Of a stretch of 22,934 nt of DNA, positions 6,868-14,876 are shown one piece after another. Origin of the DNA: a virus. The position numbers and the translations under genes were made by a program. Within the stretch, counting starts at the first letter, position 1, and every line of letters starts with the position of its first letter. The DNA lies in the IMG/VR virus record IMGVR_UViG_3300018428_000203, positions 1 through 22,934 of that record; one strand, written 5' to 3'. The notes below the pieces were generated by a model, which saw nothing but the letters and a program-made list of their open reading frames with translations, had not been told where the DNA came from and made no database searches.

Positions 6868-8115
6868 GTGAGTAAAGTAGAAGAGCTTAGAGAAAATATT
6901 GCTAAGTCTCGTGAAGAGCTTAAATCTGTATTTGATGCTCCAGCTGAAGATGGTAAGTACTCAGCAGACCAAAAAGAGAAAATCAAAGGTCTTAATGAGG
7001 AACTTGCTGGTTCATTAGATGAGCTTAAGATTGAAGAATCAAAAGCTGCTAATGAAAAAGCTATGGAAGTAAGCAACGAAGTTGCTAACGAACTTCCTGT
7101 TGCTGAAGAAGCTCCAGCTGGCATTAAAACAATAGGTGAGCAATTCACAGATACTGATGCTTATAAATCATACTTAAGCAATGGTGTTAAAGGCGTAGAT
7201 TCTCAAGCAGAATTTAAAACAACATTAAATACCACAGGTTATCCACCAGAGTCATTAAGAGCACCTGGAATATTAGAGACAGCTTTAAGAGACCCAAATG
7301 CTGTAATTGGATTGTTTGACCAAATCACAACAAACCAAAATGCATATGTATATCTTGAAGAGACAACTTTCACAAACAATGCAGGTGAAATTGCAGAATC
7401 TGGAGACATCTCCAGTGCAAACGAATCAGCATTGGCATTCACAGAAAGAACAGAAAGCATTCGTAAGATTGCTACTTTCTTGCCTGTGACAGATGAATTG
7501 TTGGCTGACGTTTCTGGTATCCAAGGATATGTTAATTCACGTCTCACAACTATGATGAGATTAAGAATGGACAACCAATTACTAAACGGTGATGGTTCAG
7601 CTCCAAACTTGACTGGTGTATTAAACAAATCTGGTATTAACACATTTGACTATTCTTCATATTCTGGAGAATTGAACAGACTTGGACAAATTTATCAAGC
7701 AATAACAGAAATCAGAAAAGACGCTTTCGTCGAGCCTGATTCAGTTGTTATGCACCCAAGTGACTGGTATCAAATTGTTACTGCTGTAACTGACCAAGCA
7801 GGAGATGCAACCGCAGGTCTTGCTTCTAAGAATCCATTAATCGTAGCCGCAGGCGGCTTTGGTGGCGATGTAGCTGCTAGATTATGGGGTCTTAAAGTTG
7901 TCCCAAGCACAGCAATTGCTGAAGGTACCGCATTAGTCGGTAAATTCGGTGGTGGCGATGCTGCTCAAATGGTAATGAGACAAGGTGTAGACCTTGCAGT
8001 TTCTGACAGCCACAGTGACTTCTTTGCGAAGAATCAACTAGCTATCAGATTAACCATGAGAATGGGCTTTGTCATTTACAGACCAACAGCTTTCTGTTCT
8101 ATAACAAACTTCTAA
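6868..8115 (+). CDS. Major capsid protein, HK97 fold
   Basis: This 415-residue protein forms the icosahedral shell. Residues 1-75 are charged and helical, heptad-like (EELRENIAKSREELKS), matching the delta/scaffold domain removed by the prohead protease. The capsid fold follows from about residue 90, with the typical phage capsid blocks ESGDISSANESALAF near 177, RLRMDNQLLNGDGSAPNLTG at 231-250 and MHPSDWYQIV later. The start is GTG at 6868 with AGGAGAT at 6853-6859. It lies just downstream of the protease, as in most HK97-type modules, and is followed by a strong hairpin terminator. I cannot place the exact cleavage site; it probably falls between residues 75 and 95. Confidence 0.95.
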   Translation: MSKVEELRENIAKSREELKSVFDAPAEDGKYSADQKEKIKGLNEELAGSLDELKIEESKAANEKAMEVSNEVANELPVAEEAPAGIKTIGEQFTDTDAYKSYLSNGVKGVDSQAEFKTTLNTTGYPPESLRAPGILETALRDPNAVIGLFDQITTNQNAYVYLEETTFTNNAGEIAESGDISSANESALAFTERTESIRKIATFLPVTDELLADVSGIQGYVNSRLTTMMRLRMDNQLLNGDGSAPNLTGVLNKSGINTFDYSSYSGELNRLGQIYQAITEIRKDAFVEPDSVVMHPSDWYQIVTAVTDQAGDATAGLASKNPLIVAAGGFGGDVAARLWGLKVVPSTAIAEGTALVGKFGGGDAAQMVMRQGVDLAVSDSHSDFFAKNQLAIRLTMRMGFVIYRPTAFCSITNF

Positions 8116-8141
8116 GTTTGATTTAGACGATAGTGTAGAAT

Positions 8142-8167
8142 AAGGGCTTCTTCGGAAGCCCTTTTCT
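8142..8167 (+). terminator. Hairpin terminator with UUCG loop after the capsid gene
   Basis: AAGGGCTTC (8142-8150), loop TTCG, and GAAGCCCTT (8155-8163) form a perfect 9-pair stem with the extra-stable C(UUCG)G tetraloop. A short T-rich tail (TTTTCT, 8162-8167) follows. It sits 27 bases after the capsid stop. The weak T-run suggests partial termination, which would lower expression of the connector genes relative to capsid. Confidence 0.85.
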
Positions 8168-8195
8168 AATACCAAGTAATTTTATTTTATAAGTT

Positions 8196-8211
8196 AGGAT
8201 TAATGATTATG
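8196..8211 (+). promoter_or_regulatory. Ribosome binding site deciding the start of the Lys-rich gene
   Basis: AGGAT at 8196-8200 is 8 bases from the ATG at 8209 but only 2 from the ATG at 8203, so the second ATG is the likely start. Confidence 0.5.
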
Positions 8212-8481
8212 TATACAATTCCAGAAAAAAATATTTATAAGCTACCTGATGGAAAGCTTTGGGAAGGTAACCCAGTAGATGTGCCAACTTCTCAAGCAGA
8301 TTTAGTTGCTAAAGCTGGTAAAGAATACCCTACTGAATGGCTCAAAGAGCAAGGTTGGGGTAAGAAAGAAAAAGCTCCTGCTAAGAAAAAAGCAGCAGCT
8401 AAAAAAGCTCCAGCTGAAAAAGCAGTTAAAAAATCAGACGTAGAAGATAAAGCAGTTAAAAAAGACGTCGAAGATAAGTAG
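8209..8481 (+). CDS. Small protein with Lys/Ala-rich C-terminal tail
   Basis: About 90 residues. The N-terminal half (MYTIPEKNIYKLPDGKLW, ending near EQGW) looks like a small folded domain with proline-bounded strands. The second half is a histone H1-like tail built of Lys, Ala, Pro and Val (KKEKAPAKKKAAAKKA), ending in two near copies of the unit KAVKK-(S)DVEDK. Such tails bind nucleic acid or acidic protein surfaces. Its position between capsid and connector genes, after the terminator, suggests a minor head component, perhaps internal and DNA-contacting or a decoration protein; this is inference. No specific family is recognised. Confidence 0.75.
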   Translation: MYTIPEKNIYKLPDGKLWEGNPVDVPTSQADLVAKAGKEYPTEWLKEQGWGKKEKAPAKKKAAAKKAPAEKAVKKSDVEDKAVKKDVEDK

Positions 8482-8490
8482 GAGGTCTAA

Positions 8491-9147
8491 ATGGCTTTCT
8501 CAACGGCATCTGATGTAGAGTCTTATACTCAAATAGACTTTGACTCAGACTTAGAGACTCATTTAACTAATAATATAATTCCTTTTGTTGACGCAGCAAT
8601 AAATCAATATGTAGGTTATGACCTAGAGTATGGTACTAAAACAGAAACTTTTACTGGTGACCAAACAAAAGAAATATTTTTAAGACACCTTCCTGTACAT
8701 TCTATTACATCTGTAGTAGAAGATGAATATACATTAACAGAAGGTAATCAAGCAGATTTTGTATTTTATGATAGTGGGAGATTAAGACGACTAGGTAAAA
8801 GGTGGTCTTATGCGAGGGAACAAAATATTGTAGTAACCTATGTATCTGGTTATACAGCATTCGGTGGTGGTGTGTCAACTGACTTACCTATACAAATAAA
8901 GATGGTTTCATCAAGAGCAGCAGCTAGATTATTAGAAGCTACTGTTGCAGTCTCATCACAACAAGACCCTGGTGAAATATCTGCTCAAGGTGCTAGTCAA
9001 GCAGGTAATATGAACCTATCAGGTTCAGAATCTATTGGAGAATATAGCCAAGTATACACTGTTGGATTAGATGCACTTTCAATAGCTCCATTATCATCAT
9101 CAGATATGCAGTTATTGTCACCGTATAGGAAAAGTTATTTTATATAA
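8491..9147 (+). CDS. Head-tail connector protein, gp6-like
   Basis: This 218-residue protein matches the HK97 gp6/SPP1 gp15 connector pattern, which forms the ring beneath the portal. The signs are an N-terminal ASDVESYTQIDFDSDLETHL helical pair, LRHLPVHSITSVVEDEYTLT in the middle, then FVFYDSGRLRRLGKRW and NIVVTYVSGY, and a helix RAAARLLEA. The C-terminal 60 residues are Ser/Gly/Gln-rich and probably flexible. A very good Shine-Dalgarno sequence (AGGAGG, 8480-8485) precedes the ATG, suggesting high expression. Its stop overlaps the next start by one base. Confidence 0.87.
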   Translation: MAFSTASDVESYTQIDFDSDLETHLTNNIIPFVDAAINQYVGYDLEYGTKTETFTGDQTKEIFLRHLPVHSITSVVEDEYTLTEGNQADFVFYDSGRLRRLGKRWSYAREQNIVVTYVSGYTAFGGGVSTDLPIQIKMVSSRAAARLLEATVAVSSQQDPGEISAQGASQAGNMNLSGSESIGEYSQVYTVGLDALSIAPLSSSDMQLLSPYRKSYFI

Positions 9148-9776
9148 TGCCTAATAAAAAAGCACCTAGCTTAGAAGAAGCTAAGTTATTATTTCAATCT
9201 AAACCAAACAAATCACTAACTGAATGGTCTTTAGAATGGAATGTTTCTATTGAAAGAGTTAGACAAATAAAAGAAGAGTGTGGATTTAAAACCTATAAAA
9301 CACCAACACCAGAATTAACTGATGAAATAATTAAAAGAATAGAAATACAAGGTTATTCACCTTCAAGTAGAGAATTGTTTAAAGATTTACCTATTGGTCC
9401 TGATAAATTTAAAACATGGTTACTAAATTATCCAGAACTTAAAGATAAAGTTGATAAAGCTAATGCAAATTTTATGTCTGTTGATAAAACTACTAAGAAA
9501 TGTTACAAGTGTGAAGTAACAAAAGACTTATTAGAATATACTAAAAGTCAAAAATATAAAGACGGTTATAATAGATATTGCAATGTTTGCTTGGATAAAA
9601 TTAAGAATCAAGATAAAAGTATTAAAACTAAAGATTGTTGGTTTTGTCAAAAAAATCTATCTGTTGGTTCTTTTAACGCTAAGCGAACTTCTCCAGATGG
9701 TTATGCCCATATTTGTAAGTCTTGCCAATCTAAAGAACGAAGAAAAAAAAGACTAAAGACAAATCACAATACCTAA
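9147..9776 (+). CDS. HTH plus tandem zinc-knuckle protein inserted in the connector module
   Basis: This 209-residue protein is not a recognised virion component. Residues 23-46 (SLTEWSLEWNVSIERVRQIK) look like a helix-turn-helix of the sigma region 4 type. Residues 119-148 and 164-193 are two zinc knuckles, each CxxC-x22-CxxC (C119/C122/C145/C148 and C164/C167/C190/C193). Each has the FxxxxxxxDGYxxxC spacing seen in small phage zinc proteins related to HNH and recombination endonuclease VII N-termini. No catalytic HNH residues follow. The C-terminus is strongly basic (KERRKKRLK). A DNA-binding accessory gene is the likely reading. It starts on the connector stop codon (TAATG) and splits two genes that are usually adjacent. 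Confidence 0.8.
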   Translation: MPNKKAPSLEEAKLLFQSKPNKSLTEWSLEWNVSIERVRQIKEECGFKTYKTPTPELTDEIIKRIEIQGYSPSSRELFKDLPIGPDKFKTWLLNYPELKDKVDKANANFMSVDKTTKKCYKCEVTKDLLEYTKSQKYKDGYNRYCNVCLDKIKNQDKSIKTKDCWFCQKNLSVGSFNAKRTSPDGYAHICKSCQSKERRKKRLKTNHNT

Positions 9777-9800
9777 ATTTCTAAATTTCTTGCTAAATTT
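9773..9800 (+). repeat. Three copies of CTAAATTT
   Basis: The octamer CTAAATTT occurs at 9773-9780, 9781-9788 and 9793-9800, overlapping the zinc-knuckle gene stop codon and filling the gap before the head-closure gene. The gap carries no Shine-Dalgarno sequence. It could be an operator for a repeat-binding regulator, or slippage-derived sequence left by gene insertion. Confidence 0.7.
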
Positions 9801-9806
9801 AATTAT

Positions 9807-10154
9807 ATGGCAGGAAGAATACCACAAAGATTATTTATTAATAAAGTAAACGTACAAAGAGTTGATGATTCTTCTGTTGATAGCAGAGGTTTACAGTCAA
9901 CTTCTTGGTCTGATTTAAGTACTAATAATGCATGTAGATTGCAAATTATTGGTGAATCAGAAAATAGAGATGGCAGAAATACAGTAGTGCAGTCTTGGAT
10001 TTTATATTTAGATGGTAGTGTTGATATAAAATCATCGGATAGAATTTATGAACCTAGTACAGGTAAATACTATGAAATAGACTCAATACAAACAGCTAAA
10101 AACCGTGATGGCATAAATTATTTAAGAAGAGTTAATCTTCTTTTTTATGAATAA
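9807..10154 (+). CDS. Head closure / head-tail joining protein
   Basis: This 115-residue protein is predicted to be a small beta barrel of the SPP1 gp16 / phage head-tail adaptor type, which closes the connector after packaging and offers the tail docking surface. Supporting features are the length, the alternating strand pattern (FINKVNVQRVD, QSWILYLDG), a loop with DIKSSDRIYEPSTGKYYEI and the following position after a gp6-like connector. The start has no visible Shine-Dalgarno sequence. Its stop overlaps the next start by one base (TAATG). Confidence 0.75.
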   Translation: MAGRIPQRLFINKVNVQRVDDSSVDSRGLQSTSWSDLSTNNACRLQIIGESENRDGRNTVVQSWILYLDGSVDIKSSDRIYEPSTGKYYEIDSIQTAKNRDGINYLRRVNLLFYE

Positions 10155-13100
10155 TGGCTATTACTTCAAAACAAAGAGTATCTAGTGGTCTAGGAGAATC
10201 AGTTGTAACTTCTAAAGTTACATATGTAGGTGAAAACAGACCTGATGTTTTTATATCAAGAAGAACAGAAGCTCAACTATTTAAAGGTTTAAGAACTTAC
10301 AACTGGTCTAAATCTATTGGTGCAAGAACTCAAACACTTGATAGATTGTCTAATTCTATGTATTCAATACTTCAAAGTTATAACACTTTTCAATCGTTTG
10401 CTTCAACACAAAACTTTGCATTATCTATTATGGGTCGTGCTGCTTGGATTGTTGGTGGTAGAGCTTTAGGTAGAGTACAGGGTAAAATAGTACCTCAAGG
10501 CGGTGGTCCTTTTGGTAGGTTTATGCGTGTTCAAGCTGGTCATATGTCAAGACAAATACTTACTAATGCTATGAAATATTTTGTAAGTGTCGATTTCTCT
10601 ATTGATAATGTACAAAAAGTTCAAAAAGATGTTACAGCAGATTTAATGAAAGCTAACGCTATTGGTCCACAATGGCAATTGAAGACACATGCTCAAGCTA
10701 TAAAAAATGCTCCTAATTATAAACTAGGTGGTTTTGGTGTGGGAAAAGACCAAGAAAAACAAGATGGATTACTAAATGAAGCTGGAATTAGAGCATCTAA
10801 AAGAAACAGTCAAACAACTCAAAATTTAGTTGAAGCTGGTTTTACCGCACCAGAAGTAATGGCGCTACAAAGATTTGCTGATAGTCAAGTTGATAATATG
10901 TCTGAAGACCAGATAGAAAATGTTTTAAATGCTTTTGGTAAAGACAGAGCAAATATGCTTAAAGGTCTTAGCGGTGGTACTTATGGAATTAATAGTCAAA
11001 ATACTTTATATGATTTTGGTAGAGATGTTTTACCTGGAAACTCTAGTATGAACGGAATATCTTTTGATAGTAATGGAAATATGTATTATGAAAGTCCTGA
11101 TATAGATTTATCAACAGGTGGTATGTATACCCCTGGTGATTTAGCTACTTTTGCTCCTCACTATGTTGAGAGAATGGAAAAACAGGAAACTAGAAGAAAA
11201 AAAGGTCGTGATGCTCAAAACGAAAAAGCTCGTGAAGCATTGGATAAAGGAGACATGAAAAAATTTAACAATATTAGAAGACACACATCTAAACCTGATA
11301 AAAAAAAGGATTTTGAATATGTGAAAAAAACAAAAAGGGGTGCACCTGGTGTTATGACTTATATAAACGAAAATGGGCAATTAAGGCTCAGACCAAGAGA
11401 TATGAATGTTTCTGATTTAAATGAATATGTTGAAAATTTTGGAATTATGGCTGGACCAGGTGACGGATTTGTAGATTATGAAAAACACAGAGAAGTAGGA
11501 CAAACAGTAATAGACAACCCAGTTCTTCAATATGAATTTGACAATGCAATTTACAGTCAAAGATTAATACAGTCTTCTATAACTAGAGATGCACCTTTAA
11601 TTGGTGGTAATGCAAATGACAACAGAGGTTTTTTAGGATTTAGTGTAACGTTTGGTGAAGGTCTTAAAGATGCTCAACAAGTAGAGTTTGGTGGTCCTGC
11701 AACTGACAAACAAGGGTCGTTAAGAAACAGGAGCGATAGATTTGTTTACCCTAGAAGTTTATTTTTGACTAGAGCAGGTGAAAGAGCTGCTCAAATGTTA
11801 GATGTAGATGGTGATATAAGTTATTCACAAGCTAAGGGTGGTGTTTTACATCACATGAAAAAAAATAGAGACAAGTTTGATTCAAGAGGTAGAAATAAAG
11901 AAAGACAACAAAAATCTGAATTTAAATTAATTGTTGACAGAAGAGTTAGAGATTTTGCACAAGAGAACGCACAAAGGGCTAGAGATGTTGCTTTTAACAA
12001 TCAAACTGGAAGATTTGAATCAGTTAAAAGAAGTAAAATATCTGATGGAAGAATAAATCAATACTTTGACAAATATGATAAAGGTAAAACATTTTATGGT
12101 GGCTCTACTTCAGTTGTTAGAACATTAGCAGATGGTACTACATCTTTAGTAGATTTAAATCCAGGTCAATACCCTGCTGGTTTTGAAAATGGCTTAGATA
12201 AAATTAAAAATGTTATTACAGAACATATGCAAAGAATAAATTTAACAGGAGATTTTGAACTTGCTAACAATGAATTTTATAGAAGATTAGGAAGAGTAGG
12301 TAGAGGAGGTAGAGCTGGAATAGTTATGGGAGACGACCATCTAGAAGCTATGGGTATGAGTCGAAATAGATTTGGCAACAGACCATTTTTAGATACACAA
12401 AAACTACAAAATCAAAACTTATATGGTGGTATTTTTGACGCTTCAGACGTAGAAGGTGCAATATTAGCGGAGCTACAAAAAGCTTCTGGTGAAGCCATAG
12501 CAGAAGCTTATAAAGCTATCGAACTAAAATCACAAGCATTACAAATGACTAAATTAAAAGAAAATTTAGAACCTCATTTAAAAAGTTATCCAAAATTAAA
12601 AAATATAAAATTAAGTAAAAATGGACAAGTTGAAGCTGGTGGAAGAAGCTATGCTCAATTATCTCAAGATGAAAAAATTGTAGTAGATAGAGCTATGGCA
12701 TCTGCTAAGCAAACTGCTGATAAATTTTACGAAAAAGAAGTTTTAAAATTAGAAAACCAATTTCAAAATCCTGAAAATTTAGGTATATTTCAAGAACATT
12801 TTGGTGGAACAGATGACTGGACTGGTGAAAAAGCTCTAAAGGTTATTACAAATAAAGTAAACAAACACTTAGAAGGAGTAATACAATCCTCTGCTGCACG
12901 TCCAAAAGTTGATTTTAAGGGTAGAACTATTCCTTTTACTGGTCGTATGGCTGGACGTGAAATTATGAGAATTAGACAATTTACTAATTTTGAACAAACT
13001 TTAGTAGATGATGGATTTTTTGAAGCAATTGTTGGTGGTAAAGCTCAACCAATAAACAATGAAGTACTACAGGCTATAAAAGAAAAAAGAGCGCTACTTT

Positions 13101-14032
13101 TAGAAGATGTTGCAGACTCTATGGCACACATAAAAAGTTTAGGTATTTCTGATTTTGGTGAGTTTGTTCAGTTTGCAGGTTATGGTCAAGAATTATTAAA
13201 TAATGATGATATTTTAAGATTAGCAAAAGAAGCAGGTATAGGAGTTAAAAAAACTGGTCGATACTATGACAGAAGTGGTTCTGGTAAGTGGAGGGGTCAC
13301 TATGATAATAAAAAAATCAAACTAGACCCAGAAGGTGTTGAATTTGATGGTCCAGAAGATTACAAGCAGTTTATGAAAAACGCTAGAGAAAAATCAGCAC
13401 AAGGAGTTTTTGGAAGAAGTGTAAATGCAAGTAAAACAAATGTTTACGGTGATGCTACTTCACAGACTAAATCTGGTGGTCACAGTACTAGACAAAAATT
13501 CTTTTTTAATTTAGATGGAGAACATATTTTAAAAGAACATAGAATCGATTTGAGTTCTCCTGAATCTAGACAAATAATAAAAGATTACAAGACAATAAGA
13601 AATCAAATTAACAAAGGTGGATTTACATGGGTAAATGAAAGTAAAAAGTTAAGATACTATAGAGACGTTAAAAAAACAGACTACGGTGATAGAGCAGAAA
13701 CTTCTTCTGGTCAAAATTTACAAAACACTCTTAATAGATTAATTAAAAATGTTAGATTTTCAGGTCATAACGAAAACGTTATTCATTTATTATTGTCATT
13801 AGAAGACTCAGCAGCTGTTAGTGCTTACTTTCAAACAACAATGGACCCTAGTCATCCACTAAATAAAAAACAATATGGTTTTAATGCTAAAAGCAAAAAT
13901 TTTGGTCCACCAAAAGCTCTTGATAAATCTAAAATTGCTTACTATCAAGCTGTATTAAGTAAGACTACTCCTGATGTAGCAGGTAATTCAGTAAGTGGTT
14001 TACAAATGTTAAAAAACATACTCTTAAACTAA
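10154..14032 (+). CDS. Giant 1292-residue protein of unknown function in the neck position
   Basis: I do not recognise the protein as a whole. It is polar and Asn/Arg/Lys/Gly-rich, without a signal peptide. A weakly hydrophobic, glycine-rich segment lies at 88-125 and is followed by an amphipathic stretch. Residues 340-395 are very basic. Residues 595-680 (RDFAQENAQRARDVAF, then QTGRF, then YPAGFENG) resemble the HK97 gp10 neck protein pattern of helix, TGR turn and EFG-like loop. Helical, charged stretches occur at 765-870. The gene lies between head closure and tail terminator, where a 110-150 residue gp10-like protein normally sits, so a neck protein swollen by large added domains is one reading. 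Internal virion protein or ejected effector are others. The reading frame is continuous and codon use matches its neighbours. Confidence 0.85.
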   Translation: MAITSKQRVSSGLGESVVTSKVTYVGENRPDVFISRRTEAQLFKGLRTYNWSKSIGARTQTLDRLSNSMYSILQSYNTFQSFASTQNFALSIMGRAAWIVGGRALGRVQGKIVPQGGGPFGRFMRVQAGHMSRQILTNAMKYFVSVDFSIDNVQKVQKDVTADLMKANAIGPQWQLKTHAQAIKNAPNYKLGGFGVGKDQEKQDGLLNEAGIRASKRNSQTTQNLVEAGFTAPEVMALQRFADSQVDNMSEDQIENVLNAFGKDRANMLKGLSGGTYGINSQNTLYDFGRDVLPGNSSMNGISFDSNGNMYYESPDIDLSTGGMYTPGDLATFAPHYVERMEKQETRRKKGRDAQNEKAREALDKGDMKKFNNIRRHTSKPDKKKDFEYVKKTKRGAPGVMTYINENGQLRLRPRDMNVSDLNEYVENFGIMAGPGDGFVDYEKHREVGQTVIDNPVLQYEFDNAIYSQRLIQSSITRDAPLIGGNANDNRGFLGFSVTFGEGLKDAQQVEFGGPATDKQGSLRNRSDRFVYPRSLFLTRAGERAAQMLDVDGDISYSQAKGGVLHHMKKNRDKFDSRGRNKERQQKSEFKLIVDRRVRDFAQENAQRARDVAFNNQTGRFESVKRSKISDGRINQYFDKYDKGKTFYGGSTSVVRTLADGTTSLVDLNPGQYPAGFENGLDKIKNVITEHMQRINLTGDFELANNEFYRRLGRVGRGGRAGIVMGDDHLEAMGMSRNRFGNRPFLDTQKLQNQNLYGGIFDASDVEGAILAELQKASGEAIAEAYKAIELKSQALQMTKLKENLEPHLKSYPKLKNIKLSKNGQVEAGGRSYAQLSQDEKIVVDRAMASAKQTADKFYEKEVLKLENQFQNPENLGIFQEHFGGTDDWTGEKALKVITNKVNKHLEGVIQSSAARPKVDFKGRTIPFTGRMAGREIMRIRQFTNFEQTLVDDGFFEAIVGGKAQPINNEVLQAIKEKRALLLEDVADSMAHIKSLGISDFGEFVQFAGYGQELLNNDDILRLAKEAGIGVKKTGRYYDRSGSGKWRGHYDNKKIKLDPEGVEFDGPEDYKQFMKNAREKSAQGVFGRSVNASKTNVYGDATSQTKSGGHSTRQKFFFNLDGEHILKEHRIDLSSPESRQIIKDYKTIRNQINKGGFTWVNESKKLRYYRDVKKTDYGDRAETSSGQNLQNTLNRLIKNVRFSGHNENVIHLLLSLEDSAAVSAYFQTTMDPSHPLNKKQYGFNAKSKNFGPPKALDKSKIAYYQAVLSKTTPDVAGNSVSGLQMLKNILLN

Positions 14033-14049
14033 TCTGTTAGGATAATCAT

Positions 14050-14532
14050 ATGCCAAATACTTTAGACGGAAATCAACTTGCACCACCAGACGCAGAAATT
14101 ATATTGAGAAAATGGATGTTGCAGGATACAAACATAAATGCAGTTGTAGGAAGTAGAATTGCTACTAGATTACCTAGAGATGCAGAGTTGCCATTTGTTA
14201 CATTATTTAGAGCAGGTGGACAAGTAGTAAATCCATTTAGTGAAGCACATATGCAATCAGCAACTATGCCTATTGACGTATATGCAGGTAAATGGGGTGG
14301 TACAGCAGATACCACTACACCTGATTATGGAACAGCATATTCTGTTGCAAATACCATAATTCAGTCAGCTTTTAACTATAGTAATGGGTATATAACAAGT
14401 GACGATGATACGCCCTTGAGAGCTAAAATATACGGCTTTCAAATAGTGCAAACACCGTCAAGAATTGAAGAGACTGCAACTGGTTTAGGTCGGTACTCAA
14501 TAACACTGAGTATGATTTACAGGGCAGTTTAG
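14050..14532 (+). CDS. Tail terminator protein
   Basis: This 160-residue protein matches the small tail-terminator family (SPP1 gp17 / lambda gpU fold), which caps the tail tube and joins it to the neck. Supporting features are the N-terminal helix (DAEIILRKWMLQDTNI), the RIATRLPRDAELPFVTLFRAGG strand block split by a proline turn, ATMPIDVYAGKW, a helix with AYSVANTIIQSAF and the C-terminal strand GRYSITLSMIYRAV. Its position between the neck region and the major tail protein agrees. TAGGAT at 14038-14043 serves as ribosome binding site. Confidence 0.85.
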   Translation: MPNTLDGNQLAPPDAEIILRKWMLQDTNINAVVGSRIATRLPRDAELPFVTLFRAGGQVVNPFSEAHMQSATMPIDVYAGKWGGTADTTTPDYGTAYSVANTIIQSAFNYSNGYITSDDDTPLRAKIYGFQIVQTPSRIEETATGLGRYSITLSMIYRAV

Positions 14533-14539
14533 GAGAATT

Positions 14540-14863
14540 ATGTTTGGAAGTAAAGACGAGAATAAGAAGATTGTAGTAAAACTCAATCCTCTATTCAATA
14601 AAGCAAACTCTGCTAAAGATGTTGTGTCTGGAAAAACTTTTCAGACAAACAGTGGGACGGAACTTGAGTCCTCTGAATGGGATAGGCTAAAAGAGAAAAC
14701 TTGGACCTTAGATGGTAAAAGTTATCCTTTGCTTATTGTTGATGAGGAAATCGCTGAAGAGGAAGACAATGAACCTTCAGATGATTATGTGGATGACACC
14801 GACATTGAAGACTTTGCCTCAAATGGCAGTGTCTTGCAAGATACTGAAGTAGAAGAAGAGTAA
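14540..14863 (+). CDS. Small acidic protein of the tail module
   Basis: This 107-residue protein has a basic N-terminal half (KKIVVKLNPLFNKANSAKD, ending in KSYPLLIVDEE) likely to be a small beta domain, and an acidic C-terminal half (EEEDNEPSDDYVDDTD) that is probably disordered. No family is recognised. AGGAG at 14531-14535 overlaps the previous stop codon, so it is expressed with the terminator gene. Small proteins between terminator and tube are common in actinophages; a structural or chaperone role cannot be told apart here. Confidence 0.7.
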   Translation: MFGSKDENKKIVVKLNPLFNKANSAKDVVSGKTFQTNSGTELESSEWDRLKEKTWTLDGKSYPLLIVDEEIAEEEDNEPSDDYVDDTDIEDFASNGSVLQDTEVEEE

Positions 14864-14876
14864 TTAGGAGATAATT

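Noticed and set aside
7239-7643. Minus-strand frame of 134 codons inside the capsid gene
   Set aside because: The plus-strand capsid protein is certain here; the opposite frame has no recognisable domain or ribosome binding site.
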